Shown: positions 21,114 through 30,684 of the stretch, in pieces | How the letters are laid out: each line of letters starts with the position of its first letter | Position numbering within the stretch: position 1 is the stretch's first letter | Source of the DNA: Cyanidiococcus yangmingshanensis | Lineage: Eukaryota; Rhodophyta; Bangiophyceae; Cyanidiales; Cyanidiaceae | DNA: 64,000 bases | NCBI GenBank assembly: GCA_013995675.1 | Contig: VWRR01000007.1 | Coordinates: 62,001 to 126,000, forward strand | Reading direction: 5' to 3' | Position numbers and translations under genes: made by a program | Notes under the pieces: generated by a model | Database searches by the model: none | What the model was told of the DNA's origin: nothing | What the model saw: only the letters and a program-made list of their open reading frames with translations

Positions 21114-22562
21114 CTACGCAGACATCACGCTTAGTGCCACACTCGCTTGATGCCTCTCAGTCGCTGGATCGCGCTTGGATTCGACGCTCTCGTAACTAGC
21201 CCGCTCCGATTTCATAAACTTACCTTTCGCATTCTGCTGATAACGCGCGGAAGCGCGTTCATACATCAAACAGCCAGCGATGCTCACCGCAATACCCAGA
21301 ATTCCATAGACACTAATTGATGCACGGTAGAACAGAACTACTGTGAGTGCCCCGCTGATCATTCTCCGCATCGAGCTTGCAATATTGAAGCTCACATTAT
21401 TCAACTCGTGCAGAGAGATCAGCGAGAATAATGATTGTGCAAAATTGACCATTCCTTTGGTCGCGAGGAGGAAAATTAGGTTCTTTCTATGTTGACTTGA
21501 GGAAAGACCGAGCGATGCCAACTGAAAGGCCCGCACGGAGCGTCGCAAGTTCCGCACACACTCTATGGAAATGTGGGTGCGCCAGCTCCGATCCGTCGCC
21601 GACGTTGCAGCCAAGGGAGCAGGTACCAACTTGCTATCAGCCAGATTCCAAGCCACCGTCAAGAGTCTCAGCGCAAAGTATGGCAGTAAGAGCGCCAGCG
21701 AGAGCAGCGATTGGGCAAACTGAAGGCTTAGCGGATCGAACCTGTCGTGCTCATCTATGAGCATCCGTTTTGTGAGCATAGAATGACCAACTCCAAAAAA
21801 GACGGATAATATGCAGGAAATGCATCCGATGAAAAATCTGCTCATGCTCGAGCTTCGGTCATCCATGAGCGTGCGCACGGTTGTGATGAAAGCAGCGTCC
21901 GTCCTTTGCTCTGAGGCAACAGTGCTAGCTTCCACAAGATCTGCTGCTGACGCTAGCGAAACTCCGGCCATGATCGGGATAAGACTCAAGACGACCTCGA
22001 GGGAAAAGTCGTCGCCCCAAAACGCTCGCTGCATCAGTACGCTCGCTACCGGTGATAAAGAACGAATTGTCACAGTCAGATTGACCGAAACTCGGGCAAG
22101 GCCGCCGAACTTGCACAAATCACGAAAAAGGGCGACGAGTGCTAGTGGCAGCAGTCTCAACAGATGCTTCTTTCGAAGAATGAGTCGGATAGAGCTTCGA
22201 CCGTTTGCCAAACGCACGACGACCCAACCATAGATGATACTCAGCATGGTCTGAATCAGCGTGAGAAACACTTCGGATACAAAATACTGTGCAAGCAACT
22301 CCCGAGTCACGTATAGGTGCAGGACACTGATCACAGTCCAGATAAAAAAGACCTGTGCAGCTTTCCAGCGCTGATCGAAAGATTTCGAAGCAGAAACAAG
22401 GCGCGTGCAAAACACGGACTTGTGGTTTGAAGCACTTTTTTTTGAAACAAGCGCAGAGCCGTCTTCACAAGAGTTGGTGCTTCGAAAGACGGTCTCGTCG
22501 GTGCCTCGGCAAACGAGTTCTGCACCCGCCGAGTTCAAGTGGCCCAAACCAGTTGCTTCCAT
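21114..22562 (-). CDS. Transporter of the triose-phosphate translocator / nucleotide-sugar transporter family
   Basis: A 482-residue multi-pass membrane protein from the ATG at 22562. About ten hydrophobic helices are visible, arranged as two halves separated by a polar loop near residues 205-225. Family marks: LARVSVNLTVTIRSLSPVAS, then LSLIPIMAGVSLAS (the plant TPT-type SLxPIxGGVxLAS motif), and in the last helices NNVSFNIASSMRRMISGALT followed by GILGIAVSIAGCLMYERA (compare SVxNxMKRVxVIV and GxxxAIxGxxLYS). These place it in the TPT domain of the drug/metabolite superfamily, which exchanges phosphorylated sugars for phosphate in plastids or moves nucleotide sugars and pentoses in the Golgi. 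Substrate and membrane cannot be told. The first ~55 residues are polar and could be a targeting peptide. Confidence 0.75.
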   Translation of the reverse strand: MEATGLGHLNSAGAELVCRGTDETVFRSTNSCEDGSALVSKKSASNHKSVFCTRLVSASKSFDQRWKAAQVFFIWTVISVLHLYVTRELLAQYFVSEVFLTLIQTMLSIIYGWVVVRLANGRSSIRLILRKKHLLRLLPLALVALFRDLCKFGGLARVSVNLTVTIRSLSPVASVLMQRAFWGDDFSLEVVLSLIPIMAGVSLASAADLVEASTVASEQRTDAAFITTVRTLMDDRSSSMSRFFIGCISCILSVFFGVGHSMLTKRMLIDEHDRFDPLSLQFAQSLLSLALLLPYFALRLLTVAWNLADSKLVPAPLAATSATDRSWRTHISIECVRNLRRSVRAFQLASLGLSSSQHRKNLIFLLATKGMVNFAQSLFSLISLHELNNVSFNIASSMRRMISGALTVVLFYRASISVYGILGIAVSIAGCLMYERASARYQQNAKGKFMKSERASYESVESKRDPATERHQASVALSVMSA

Positions 22563-23447
22563 CTTTCTTCTTCAGCCAAGAGATTGAAGCCTTCAGTTCT
22601 CAAAGGAAAAGCGCGACGCTCACCAGGAAACGCTCTTGGGCAAGGCTCGGCCTATGCCGACACAACTGACGCTTCTACTTCTCGGGGCTTGTCGAGCCGG
22701 TGCAGTCTTAGTCTCAATCTAAAACGGCCCAATTGCGTAGGAACAGTGCGCGCACCGCTGGCCGGGGCAAAAGTGTGGCCATGCGAGGCTCTGGCCTTCG
22801 GGACACGTAGTGCCATTTTGTCTATTTCTGACTCAGCATTCTGCAAAGTTGCTCGTTCGGCCCACCAGAGTGCGCATTCTTGATCCACGAACGAAAACGC
22901 CAGCGCGAAATCTTTGGTTTAGCCCGAACAAAAGCAGAAAGTGCTAAGTATCTCAGAGAGGGCACCTGCTGAAAGAGAAACTGTTGGTTCCGCCTTTAAG
23001 CAACAGTAGTTGCTTGGATCAGGTCGCGGAATGATACCTTCGGGTAGTTATTCTTTACCAGGCCACTCTTATTTCCTTATTGCCTGCTGCCGTCCCGTGC
23101 TATGCAATCGATTTCGGATTCGTGCCTTGCTCAGAAGCAGTGCTATCCGGATCGCGTCAGCCGCACCTTGAACATATGAAACAGGGGGGACCGCGATAGT
23201 CGCTGTGCTCTGACTACGAAACTCGTCTGGGCTCGTGTTCACCGACTCCGGAACATCCATGGGTTCAGGAAGTCACATGACTCCAGTCTATGAGATTCCG
23301 TGACTGTTGCAACAACGCGCATTCTCATTCCACCAAGTTTGCGACATACAAAGTGGGACTGGTAAGCCAGAGCCCAGTCACGTACAAGTGGTGAGGCGAT
23401 AGCCGCTCTTCAGCAGGGCGCTTTACAAGAAAATATCCTCAAAACTA
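22563..23447. other. 0.9 kb spacer
   Basis: Between two minus-strand genes. Only short frames; nothing recognised. Confidence 0.4.
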
Positions 23448-24632
23448 TCAAACGCCTTCGATCTCTGGCAAATAGTACCCAAAGCGTCCAATCTGCACGT
23501 CAAAAGCAAGTTCACCGAGCGCTCCAGTCACGAAGCGGTACGAGCCCTCCATGAAACCAATCAAATCGCCTGCTTTTGTACAAGTCTGCGTTTTCAATGG
23601 GCATGCGGAAGTGTAAGCAAACTCCTCTCCCGGCTCCAGAACGGGCTGCTTACCGACCACACCGGGTCCGCGCACTTCAGACACGAGTCCCTCTCTCGTT
23701 TCGATGCGCCAGTAGCGCGAAATAAGTTGGATCGTTTTGGATGTCTCGTTCACGATGCGTACATTATATCCAAAAATGTATTCGCCTGCTTCGGGTTTCG
23801 AGCCGTCGGCGCGATAGAAAGTTTCAACTCGAACGCGTACATTATTCGATACGCCATCAAAAAGCGGTGGTACTCGTACGCAGCGCTCGTCTCCGGATTC
23901 CGTCGGCGGGCTTGGCGTAGCATTCAGTGCGGCTTCCAACCGCCTTACAGCTGCAGAAAGTTGCGGTGTCGGCCTCGGCAGCCCTGACTCTCGTTCACGA
24001 CCCGGTTGCGGGAACGCTCCGCTACCTGTGATTGACGGCTTCCGACCTGAGTCGCTGCGCTGCGTTCTACCACGTTTCTCTGGAAATAAGCTATCGATTG
24101 GTGGTGGTGTCTCTTCAGCGAGCGCGTTCCGAAGTGCCTGTACCTCTTCTGTACGTTGAGCCTGCTCCGCTTTGACAAGAGCCTGCTTGAGATACACAAA
24201 GCGATCCTGCTGGCGAGCAGCCTGCGCCTCATCCCGAAGACGTGCAGCGTCCTCAAAGCGTTCCTCCTCCACGGCTCGACGGAGCGCCTCCTGCAGCTGG
24301 AAGATGCGGCTCCAAAGCGCACGCCGAGAACGTTCGTCAAGACGGGGTGGTGCCTGTCGCAGCGACTCGAGGCCATTCATAGCCACTCGAAACCGTTGCA
24401 CGACATAAATTCGGGAAGTTGTTTGCACCATCCACCTTCCGGCACACTTACCACCTCCTCTGTGCATTCGCGAAAGAGCTAGTTGCGCGGTTGCGAACAT
24501 GTACACGTAACGGTGAAGAAACGAGACCAACGCCAAGCCACCGGAAATTCTGCGCTCAGCGGAGCGGAAGCTCTGCCCTCGATCAGGACGGAGGTCGCAG
24601 CGTGCGGAACTGCCGGGGAGATGCGCCACCAT
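23448..24632 (-). CDS. Protein with UVR motif and C-terminal ApaG domain
   Basis: A 394-residue protein from the ATG at 24632. Domains in order: a basic, hydrophobic-patched N-terminus of about 90 residues that could be an organelle presequence; a UVR (UvrB/UvrC) motif at about residues 105-145 (RRAVEEERFEDAARLRDEAQ); a helical segment and a Pro/Ser linker; and an ApaG domain at about residues 265-394 with VRVRVETFYRADGSKP, GYNVRIVNETSKTIQLISRYWRI, GVVGKQPVLEPGEEFAYTS and GFMEGSYRF. ApaG domains are beta-sandwiches that bind proteins or phosphate compounds; they occur in bacterial ApaG (CorD), some F-box proteins and PDIP38. UVR motifs mediate protein contacts in Clp and nucleotide-excision factors, and also occur in plastid proteins. 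The exact role is unknown; a plastid adaptor is a reasonable guess. Confidence 0.85.
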   Translation of the reverse strand: MVAHLPGSSARCDLRPDRGQSFRSAERRISGGLALVSFLHRYVYMFATAQLALSRMHRGGGKCAGRWMVQTTSRIYVVQRFRVAMNGLESLRQAPPRLDERSRRALWSRIFQLQEALRRAVEEERFEDAARLRDEAQAARQQDRFVYLKQALVKAEQAQRTEEVQALRNALAEETPPPIDSLFPEKRGRTQRSDSGRKPSITGSGAFPQPGRERESGLPRPTPQLSAAVRRLEAALNATPSPPTESGDERCVRVPPLFDGVSNNVRVRVETFYRADGSKPEAGEYIFGYNVRIVNETSKTIQLISRYWRIETREGLVSEVRGPGVVGKQPVLEPGEEFAYTSACPLKTQTCTKAGDLIGFMEGSYRFVTGALGELAFDVQIGRFGYYLPEIEGV

Positions 24633-25544
24633 AGATCGTGTCCACCTGTCGCTACACTAGCGAATCGATGCTTACAAATAATTTGAAAGGACGTCCAACG
24701 AGACTTCAGGTGTCTCGGACATCTCAGATGTACTCTGGAGAAATAGTTAGGTTCTCTAGAAGGCATTCGTTTGGAGCTGAGCAATCTTCTGAAACTTTCT
24801 GAGAAGGTTCAGAAATTTCGCTTAACCTAGCAGTCCAGAGAGCCCTGTAGGTTTCGGTTCCTGTTGACGATAATTGCGATTTCTTGGCTCCAAAAGAAAC
24901 ACAGGACCTATGATCAGACCCGTTCTTCTCTCAGAAACCATGGTTTATCTGGCACAACGACGAAAGAACACATGAAAGTCTCGAGAACCTCTCGATAGGC
25001 GGGTGTAGTTGCTGCACTGTCCGCCTATTTACGCACACCAGGACGGCTCTGTAAACTCGAACAAAATCGCATCACTATCGATCCTTCTCGAACGAAATAT
25101 AGAAACTCGAAAATCATAGCAACGCCCCAGGCAATGCATAAGCAAAAATGCCCTTGATCGAGAATGAGTCGATCGAAAACTCTGTTATGAAAAGGTCACC
25201 CAAGAGCCTGAGAATGATCGAGAGCAATGTTACACCGGAGGAGGGCTTTTTCCAGGAGGAGCTTGTGCGGCGTACGTGCCCTGCCATGCTAACGTCTGGA
25301 AGTGGCGGATCCAACGATCGGTCCCGTCTCGCAACGAACGCGATGCATGACCCCAGAAACCAGTTTCAGAGGCAGTTGCTCGACACCGAATACATCCCAG
25401 GAAGCTGCATGTTCTCACCGAGAATCTGCACGATCCAATTCGCATGCACTGCCGAGCATCGCAGATTCTCTCTATATCCCATGGATTCCACTCAGCTAGA
25501 TCTGTCAGAGTTTCTCATGGAATCGATGTGGCGAAATTCCAGAG
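24633..25544. other. 0.9 kb spacer
   Basis: Between prefoldin 3 and the ApaG protein. A plus-strand frame (25148-25624) overlaps the 3' end of prefoldin 3 and has no recognisable content. Confidence 0.4.
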
Positions 25545-26108
25545 CTATTTCGAAAGCACATTTGTTAGAAGCACTCCTTTCCGACGCAACTCAACCTCAG
25601 CATTGTAAAGGCGAGACATATTAACCTCCGCGGTGACCACTTCAGCGCGAATTGAGTTCAGTTGCTCCTTTACCTCCTCAGATGTCTTTCGAGCAAGCTC
25701 CAGATTTCTTTCAAGCAAAGCTCGCGCTTCTTCAAGGGAGAACTCAACCAGAGTTTTCGCACCGAGCCAGAGAAACACGGTTCTGAGCGACTGGCGGTTG
25801 ATGGACGCCCGTACGTGAACGCCTTCGCATAGCTCAAAGCGCGTGTCCACCTCGTCTGGCAACTTTTCATCTGCAACAACCCCTCCTCTCAGAAAATCCA
25901 GTGCTCTCAGGGCGGCTTCGAGTTCAGAAGCTTTACCTGCAAGAGTCTCGAGTCGGGCGCTGAGTCGCGCTTCAAGTGCTCTTCGATAGCGGATCTGTGT
26001 CTCAAGTCGCTCCAGAAAAGGTGTTGCTCCTTGCGGAGAAGATTGCACCAAACCCGCTGGATCTTCCAGCAGCGTTTGAGGCTCCAGAATCGGTACTTGT
26101 GCGCTCAT
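25545..26108 (-). CDS. VBP1: Prefoldin subunit 3 (VBP1/PAC10)
   Basis: An alpha-type prefoldin subunit. The prefoldin hexamer carries unfolded actin and tubulin to the chaperonin CCT. I choose the ATG at 26108 (187 residues, protein begins MSAQVPILEP); the frame runs open 30 codons further up, but that extension is hydrophobic and not family-like. Two coiled-coil arms flank a beta-hairpin core: FELCEGVHVRASI and TVFLWLGAKTLVEFSLEEA, then ALLERNLELARKTSEEVKEQ and VTAEVNMSRLYNAEVELRR. The WLGAxxxxEF/Y and TEVNMxRxYN motifs are diagnostic for subunit 3. Length is close to the ~197 residues of the human protein. Cytosolic. Confidence 0.92.
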   Translation of the reverse strand: MSAQVPILEPQTLLEDPAGLVQSSPQGATPFLERLETQIRYRRALEARLSARLETLAGKASELEAALRALDFLRGGVVADEKLPDEVDTRFELCEGVHVRASINRQSLRTVFLWLGAKTLVEFSLEEARALLERNLELARKTSEEVKEQLNSIRAEVVTAEVNMSRLYNAEVELRRKGVLLTNVLSK

Positions 26109-27965
26109 AAATAATGCGCTAGCAACAAGCACGGCAGATCCCCAGACCAGAGAAAGAAGATGAGGAGCGCGTACGTCTGCCTGAGAGCCTATCGTCATGT
26201 CCGGCGCCCTGGATCACGGGCGACGAGACAACGTCGGAAAACGCTTTGCGGAAACATACGAATGAGTAGAGACCTGGAACCACAAAGCCTGACTTTCGGA
26301 TCATCTGGGTTCTTGAATACCAAAATTAAGATTGCGGTGCCCAAATCTTTGGTATGATGGTCCTTTATCGCGTTCACTTCGAAAAAGCTACCGTTCCTTA
26401 TAGATTAGTATGCTCGTGGACCCGGAAAGATGACGGGCCGTATTCCGCTTGTCGGTCCCTACTTTGCCAACAGTTGCTGACCATACACTTCGGGCGCGCA
26501 TTTTCCTGAACTTGGACTCAAATTCATATTCTCGACTGCTAACGATGAGAGCACGTCTCAAGACTGGGAGCGTTGCCACTGCGAGAGTATGTCTTCTCCG
26601 AATGTCAGAAAGCAACCTGGACTTGGATGGCTTGGTGTGTTCTCACAATATCATCATGTATTACGGTTCGTTACCTTCATCAGTTGGCAGTCCTAGCCGT
26701 TGCCGTTGAGCCGTTCGCCTCTCTCTTTGAGAGACGAAATCTGTTGCCAATGCACTCGCAGATATCACTAGCCTCTCGACCGGCATTCGTCAAAGCCCTG
26801 TTCAGGGAATTGTGCAATCGATCAGACCAGATGGGGGCTTGGTCGACTTCTTGGCTTCGGGTTTTTCCATTGCTGCTTTCAGAAGCGTCAATGGAAGAGA
26901 TTCTTTAACAAGGGCTATTCAGTTTAGAAGAAGAAGCATGAACGGTCGGCATCACAGTTAATGAAAAAAGTAGCGGCTGTATCGGTATACAACGCAGGCA
27001 TACTGGGACTTCCAACGCCACGAGCGCTTTATCCACAATCATCCGTTGCCGTTTTGGAACGGATACCGTCTTCAGGATAGATCAGGAGATTTCGCTTTTT
27101 TTCGTAAAGGCAGATAGCTTGACAGAGCCGATAGAATGCCTGAGCCGGGTCTCAGCTGCATGTCTCCTAGAACAATCGAGTCGAGACGATAGCTAACACT
27201 TTGAGTCAAAAGCAGAGCCTGAGTAGAAGAAAATCTATGATGTACCTTTCCCTGGTGCTCGTCTCAGAAGAGACTCCGGGAGGCCTCGGCCCGAATCATG
27301 CTCATTTCGCAACCCGTCTCGGATTAACAAATTAGTTTATGTCACCTCAAAGTCCGTTGTTGCGATCGCTGTATTGGGGGCCAGCATAGACCGCATCCAA
27401 ACGGCGAGCCCGGCAAACACAAGCTAACTTCTGCGGAACAGACCGTCTTTCAATACAGAATGGGTCATTCCGAATACCTCGACAGAGATAAAGCCAGGAT
27501 GGCGTGGTTATCCGGGAAGACATCTCGATCGGTTGAATTTTCGGATTTTTGAACCAGCCGTCTCGGATGCGATCGGTTGGATGCGAGCGCGCGCTTCTCC
27601 AAGATAACTAAAGCTGTTGCGTTTTGTTGCGGCAGCGAACTTATCCGTCCCCTAGGGTCGTATAAACTCATCATACGAGGAGGGCTGGACTGTGCGAAAA
27701 GCTTGCGTAAATTATTTTCGCTTGTTCTTAATCGGAGAATGAGGTCGAGTATCGCCATCTTTGCAAGAGCGCCTCGGTATAGATTTGACGCCCGGGCCAA
27801 GACATCAAGCGGATGTGACGTCTTAGGGTCATGAGTTCCAACCGTGCAGTATTCCTGTTTCTATCGCTAGTTCCATTAAAATCAATCTTGATGCGGTCAT
27901 TTGACAGTGCCCATTGTCGTCATCTCCACCCGAGGACAAAACACTGCAGAGCGTTAATCAGGGCA
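26109..27965. other. 1.9 kb gene-free stretch
   Basis: Between SNF1 and prefoldin 3, both on the minus strand. Open frames are all shorter than about 115 codons and show no conserved motif on either strand. I see no RNA gene, repeat or transposon part. Confidence 0.4.
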
Positions 27966-29576
27966 CTAATGAATTCGTAACTCACAGATGACCATGTGGC
28001 AAGCGAGTATGAAGCTGAACAAGTCGCCCTCTATCAGCATAATGTCAACAACAAACCGATTGGTTGTTCTATAGAGCTGGAGAACCAAGCGGACTTGCTT
28101 TGTTGCAGAGAAAGCAGAATCATGGCTGGACGTGATTGCGCGAATCTGATACAGAGACGGTGACTTCCAGCTCCACTGCAGGACCGATAGCGCTCGATAC
28201 AGCTCCATCATAATCTCCGATGCAGACAAATAACTATTCACAATTCCGAGCTGGAGGTGCCGAGGAGTTGGTCCGCACGAAAAGCATGGCATAATGTCGT
28301 CCTCATCAAGTTCATCCAAAAGTCCGAAAGCCGAGGAATTTTGTGCGCTAGATATGTTACTCGGTACAGGTAGGTTCGTCGAAATGCCGCTGCTAGGATC
28401 CGCCGATGAAATGATCTCGCTGACATGCGTTTCCCGGGAGCCAACCCCAATTCCTGGAAAACTAAACAGCGAACGAATATCTACCGGTTGCAACATTGAA
28501 TCATCCATTCGATTCATGGAGTCATTAATGAGCTCGTAGGCCACAGTGTAGGCGTTTCGTTTCCCATGTTTCATTGACCACACGATCTTCTCTTCTGGAA
28601 ATCCTGTTCGGCGGACGCATTCTCGCAACACATCAAGGTTAATGGAGCGAACTTGGGCGCAGCCTATCGGTGGCGGGAGCGATAAATACCGCGGCAGATT
28701 CTCGGTGAACCAGGGATGCTTTCGAATCTGCTCAATCGTGATTCGTGCAAGTGGGTCGACGACCAGCATTTTGCTGATTAAGTCACGTGCCCCAGGGGAA
28801 AGGTATGAAGGCATTTGGTACTGGCCACTCTTGATTCGTCGAAAGAGCGCGGCAATCGATTCGTCATCGAAAGGAAGCGAGCCGCATAGCAACGCGAAGA
28901 GTATGACTCCACATGACCATATGTCCACCTCCGGTCCAGCATAAGGCTTTCCACTGATTACTTCCGGTGCAGCATAGTTTGGAGACCCACAAGAGGTACG
29001 CAGGAACTCTCCATCACGCGAGATATTCGCCAGACCAAGATCGGCAATCTTAATATTCAAATTCTCGTCAAGAAGTAAATTCTCTGGCTTCAAGTCTCGA
29101 TGAATGATCATGTGTCTGTGACAGTATTCGACCCCGCCAATGAGTTGCTGGAAGAACCGCCGAGCGTCAGCTTCAGGGAGGCGTCCGCGTTCCACAATAA
29201 AATCGAACAGCTCCCCGCCACTTATATACTCTGTCACGACGAATATATCACTTGGACACTCGATCACTTCGTACAATTTTATGAGGTGCTTGTGATTCAG
29301 TAGGCGTAAAATCATTATTTCGCGTCGCACCTTGGGCGTCATATCCATCATGTGGACCTTACTCCGGTTTAAAATCTTGACAGCAACTTTTTGCCCACAG
29401 AGCTCGTGATAGCCTTCCTTGACCTTGCCAAATGAACCAACTCCGAGCGTTCTTCCAAGAATATACGGTCCAATCTTAACAGGTGGAGATGCGCCAGGAG
29501 GAACTGAACCCGACGGAACTGAATCTCGCAGCCGCGAGGCTGTCGCCCCAACCTCAGAACCCGTCCGTGCAGCCAT
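27966..29576 (-). CDS. SNF1: SNF1/AMPK-alpha/SnRK1 energy-sensing kinase
   Basis: First ATG (29576) gives 536 residues. The kinase domain spans about 38-290: glycine loop LGVGSFGKV, catalytic Lys67 in VAVKIL, HRDLKPEN at 159-166, and activation loop LRTSCGSPNYAAPEV whose Thr194 is the site for upstream kinases. The metal-binding triplet is DLG (179-181) instead of DFG. LPRYLSLPPP, then a UBA-like autoinhibitory helix bundle (INLDVLRECVRRTGFPEE, about 310-350), follow as in plant SnRK1. The tail from about residue 430 is the KA1/alpha-CTD that binds the beta and gamma subunits: YRALSVLQWSWKSPSLYQIR and VRLVLQLYRTT. The kinase represses growth and activates catabolism when energy is low. Beta and gamma subunits are not in this window. 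Cytoplasm and nucleus. Confidence 0.95.
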   Translation of the reverse strand: MAARTGSEVGATASRLRDSVPSGSVPPGASPPVKIGPYILGRTLGVGSFGKVKEGYHELCGQKVAVKILNRSKVHMMDMTPKVRREIMILRLLNHKHLIKLYEVIECPSDIFVVTEYISGGELFDFIVERGRLPEADARRFFQQLIGGVEYCHRHMIIHRDLKPENLLLDENLNIKIADLGLANISRDGEFLRTSCGSPNYAAPEVISGKPYAGPEVDIWSCGVILFALLCGSLPFDDESIAALFRRIKSGQYQMPSYLSPGARDLISKMLVVDPLARITIEQIRKHPWFTENLPRYLSLPPPIGCAQVRSINLDVLRECVRRTGFPEEKIVWSMKHGKRNAYTVAYELINDSMNRMDDSMLQPVDIRSLFSFPGIGVGSRETHVSEIISSADPSSGISTNLPVPSNISSAQNSSAFGLLDELDEDDIMPCFSCGPTPRHLQLGIVNSYLSASEIMMELYRALSVLQWSWKSPSLYQIRAITSSHDSAFSATKQVRLVLQLYRTTNRFVVDIMLIEGDLFSFILACHMVICELRIH

Positions 29577-30676
29577 ACTGTTATGCGCAGCCTCGAACCG
29601 AAAAAAAGGTTGGGGAGAGGTCTCAGTCCCCACTGAAAGAAAAACACCCTTGCGCTCTTTCCGAAGAAGAGTTGAGGCAAAATCTACGCCTCAGTGGTTG
29701 CTTGCCCCGCCGTTGATTCTACGTTAACGGAACCGACTTTGCGTCAGCTGCAAGCAGCAACGTTACCGTGCGGCCTTGGCGAATGGATGATGCGCCAAGG
29801 ATCTGATTCTGATCGGTCTATCGTTCTTGGGATCAATGAAATTCTTTTTTGTAATGCTCAGGTAGTCAACGAGGAAGCCGGCTTCAGGGACCCAAAGGTT
29901 ATCCAATTCAAGACAACTTTTCGTGAATACCACATTTCAGAGATACTGCATAGAAGTTCTTTTTGCGAACGTGCGATACGAGTTTTATTCGAACTTTGAC
30001 AAGCGTGTGTCGGCTGGACCGCGAGCCTACTGGAGCCCAACCTGCGCCCTCGAATTGTGGGCATTTCGTGCGTCGAAGATGAAGCTTACCGCAACTGCTC
30101 ACTCGAAAACAAGCGTCGTTCGCTCCATTGACACAAAGGAACCATATTGCAGCAGGGTTTCCCGGCCAAGCGCCTCAGCGACAAATGAGAGTCTCGGGCA
30201 AAACCACCCAAACTATAGAAGTTTCCTTCGACCAGCATTGACACCTGACTCGAAGACAATTTCGCTGTACCCATATGAGCATTGCAGAGGCTTTTTTTCG
30301 GAACGTAAATCACGGATGCCGAGTCGTCCTAAATGGAAAGGGATGGCGGAAATTCGACAAGCTTTCGTACAAAACTTAGGGATGATGTGCCCGAGTAGTT
30401 TTGCTCCGCGCAGAATTACAAGAAAGCTTTTTGCTAACTTTCAGAAACCCTGGACTCGTTCTCGTTTCAGTTGGGGAAATACGAAATGCTGTGCCCACAT
30501 ATCGGGTCCAGAACAAACTCCGTTGGGTGCCCACGTGAACGTCGTCTATACGTCCTCTCGATTGATGACGAGACCAACTCGAATGGATGACCATCCGTGG
30601 ATCAGAGCTCGCTCCATAGATCGTCTCTGGCCAGCGCAAAGAATCGCTGTCTTTGGCACGAAGCGGCAAGTCCGTC
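29577..30676. other. 1.1 kb spacer between divergent SNF1 and PILS, with one long frame
   Basis: A divergent region. Its right half contains a plus-strand frame listed separately. The left 350 bases next to SNF1 show nothing recognisable. Confidence 0.4.
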
Positions 30677-30684
30677 ATGGCTAA
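30079..30684 (+). CDS. Unassigned open frame upstream of PILS
   Basis: From its first ATG (30079) the frame runs 201 codons, and it is open upstream to about 29923. I recognise no domain. The composition is Arg/Ser-rich and basic, without coiled coil, signal peptide or membrane segment. It is longer than expected by chance in this base composition and is not antisense to a known gene for most of its length. It ends 8 bases past the PILS ATG at 30677 in another frame, so the two starts would overlap. It could be a real small gene, a 5' part of a PILS transcript, or chance. Confidence 0.2.
   Translation: MKLTATAHSKTSVVRSIDTKEPYCSRVSRPSASATNESLGQNHPNYRSFLRPALTPDSKTISLYPYEHCRGFFSERKSRMPSRPKWKGMAEIRQAFVQNLGMMCPSSFAPRRITRKLFANFQKPWTRSRFSWGNTKCCAHISGPEQTPLGAHVNVVYTSSRLMTRPTRMDDHPWIRARSIDRLWPAQRIAVFGTKRQVRHG

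Noticed and set aside
26109-26198. Hydrophobic 30-residue N-terminal extension of prefoldin 3
   Set aside because: The internal ATG at 26108 gives the family-like start and length; the upstream codons look like spacer.
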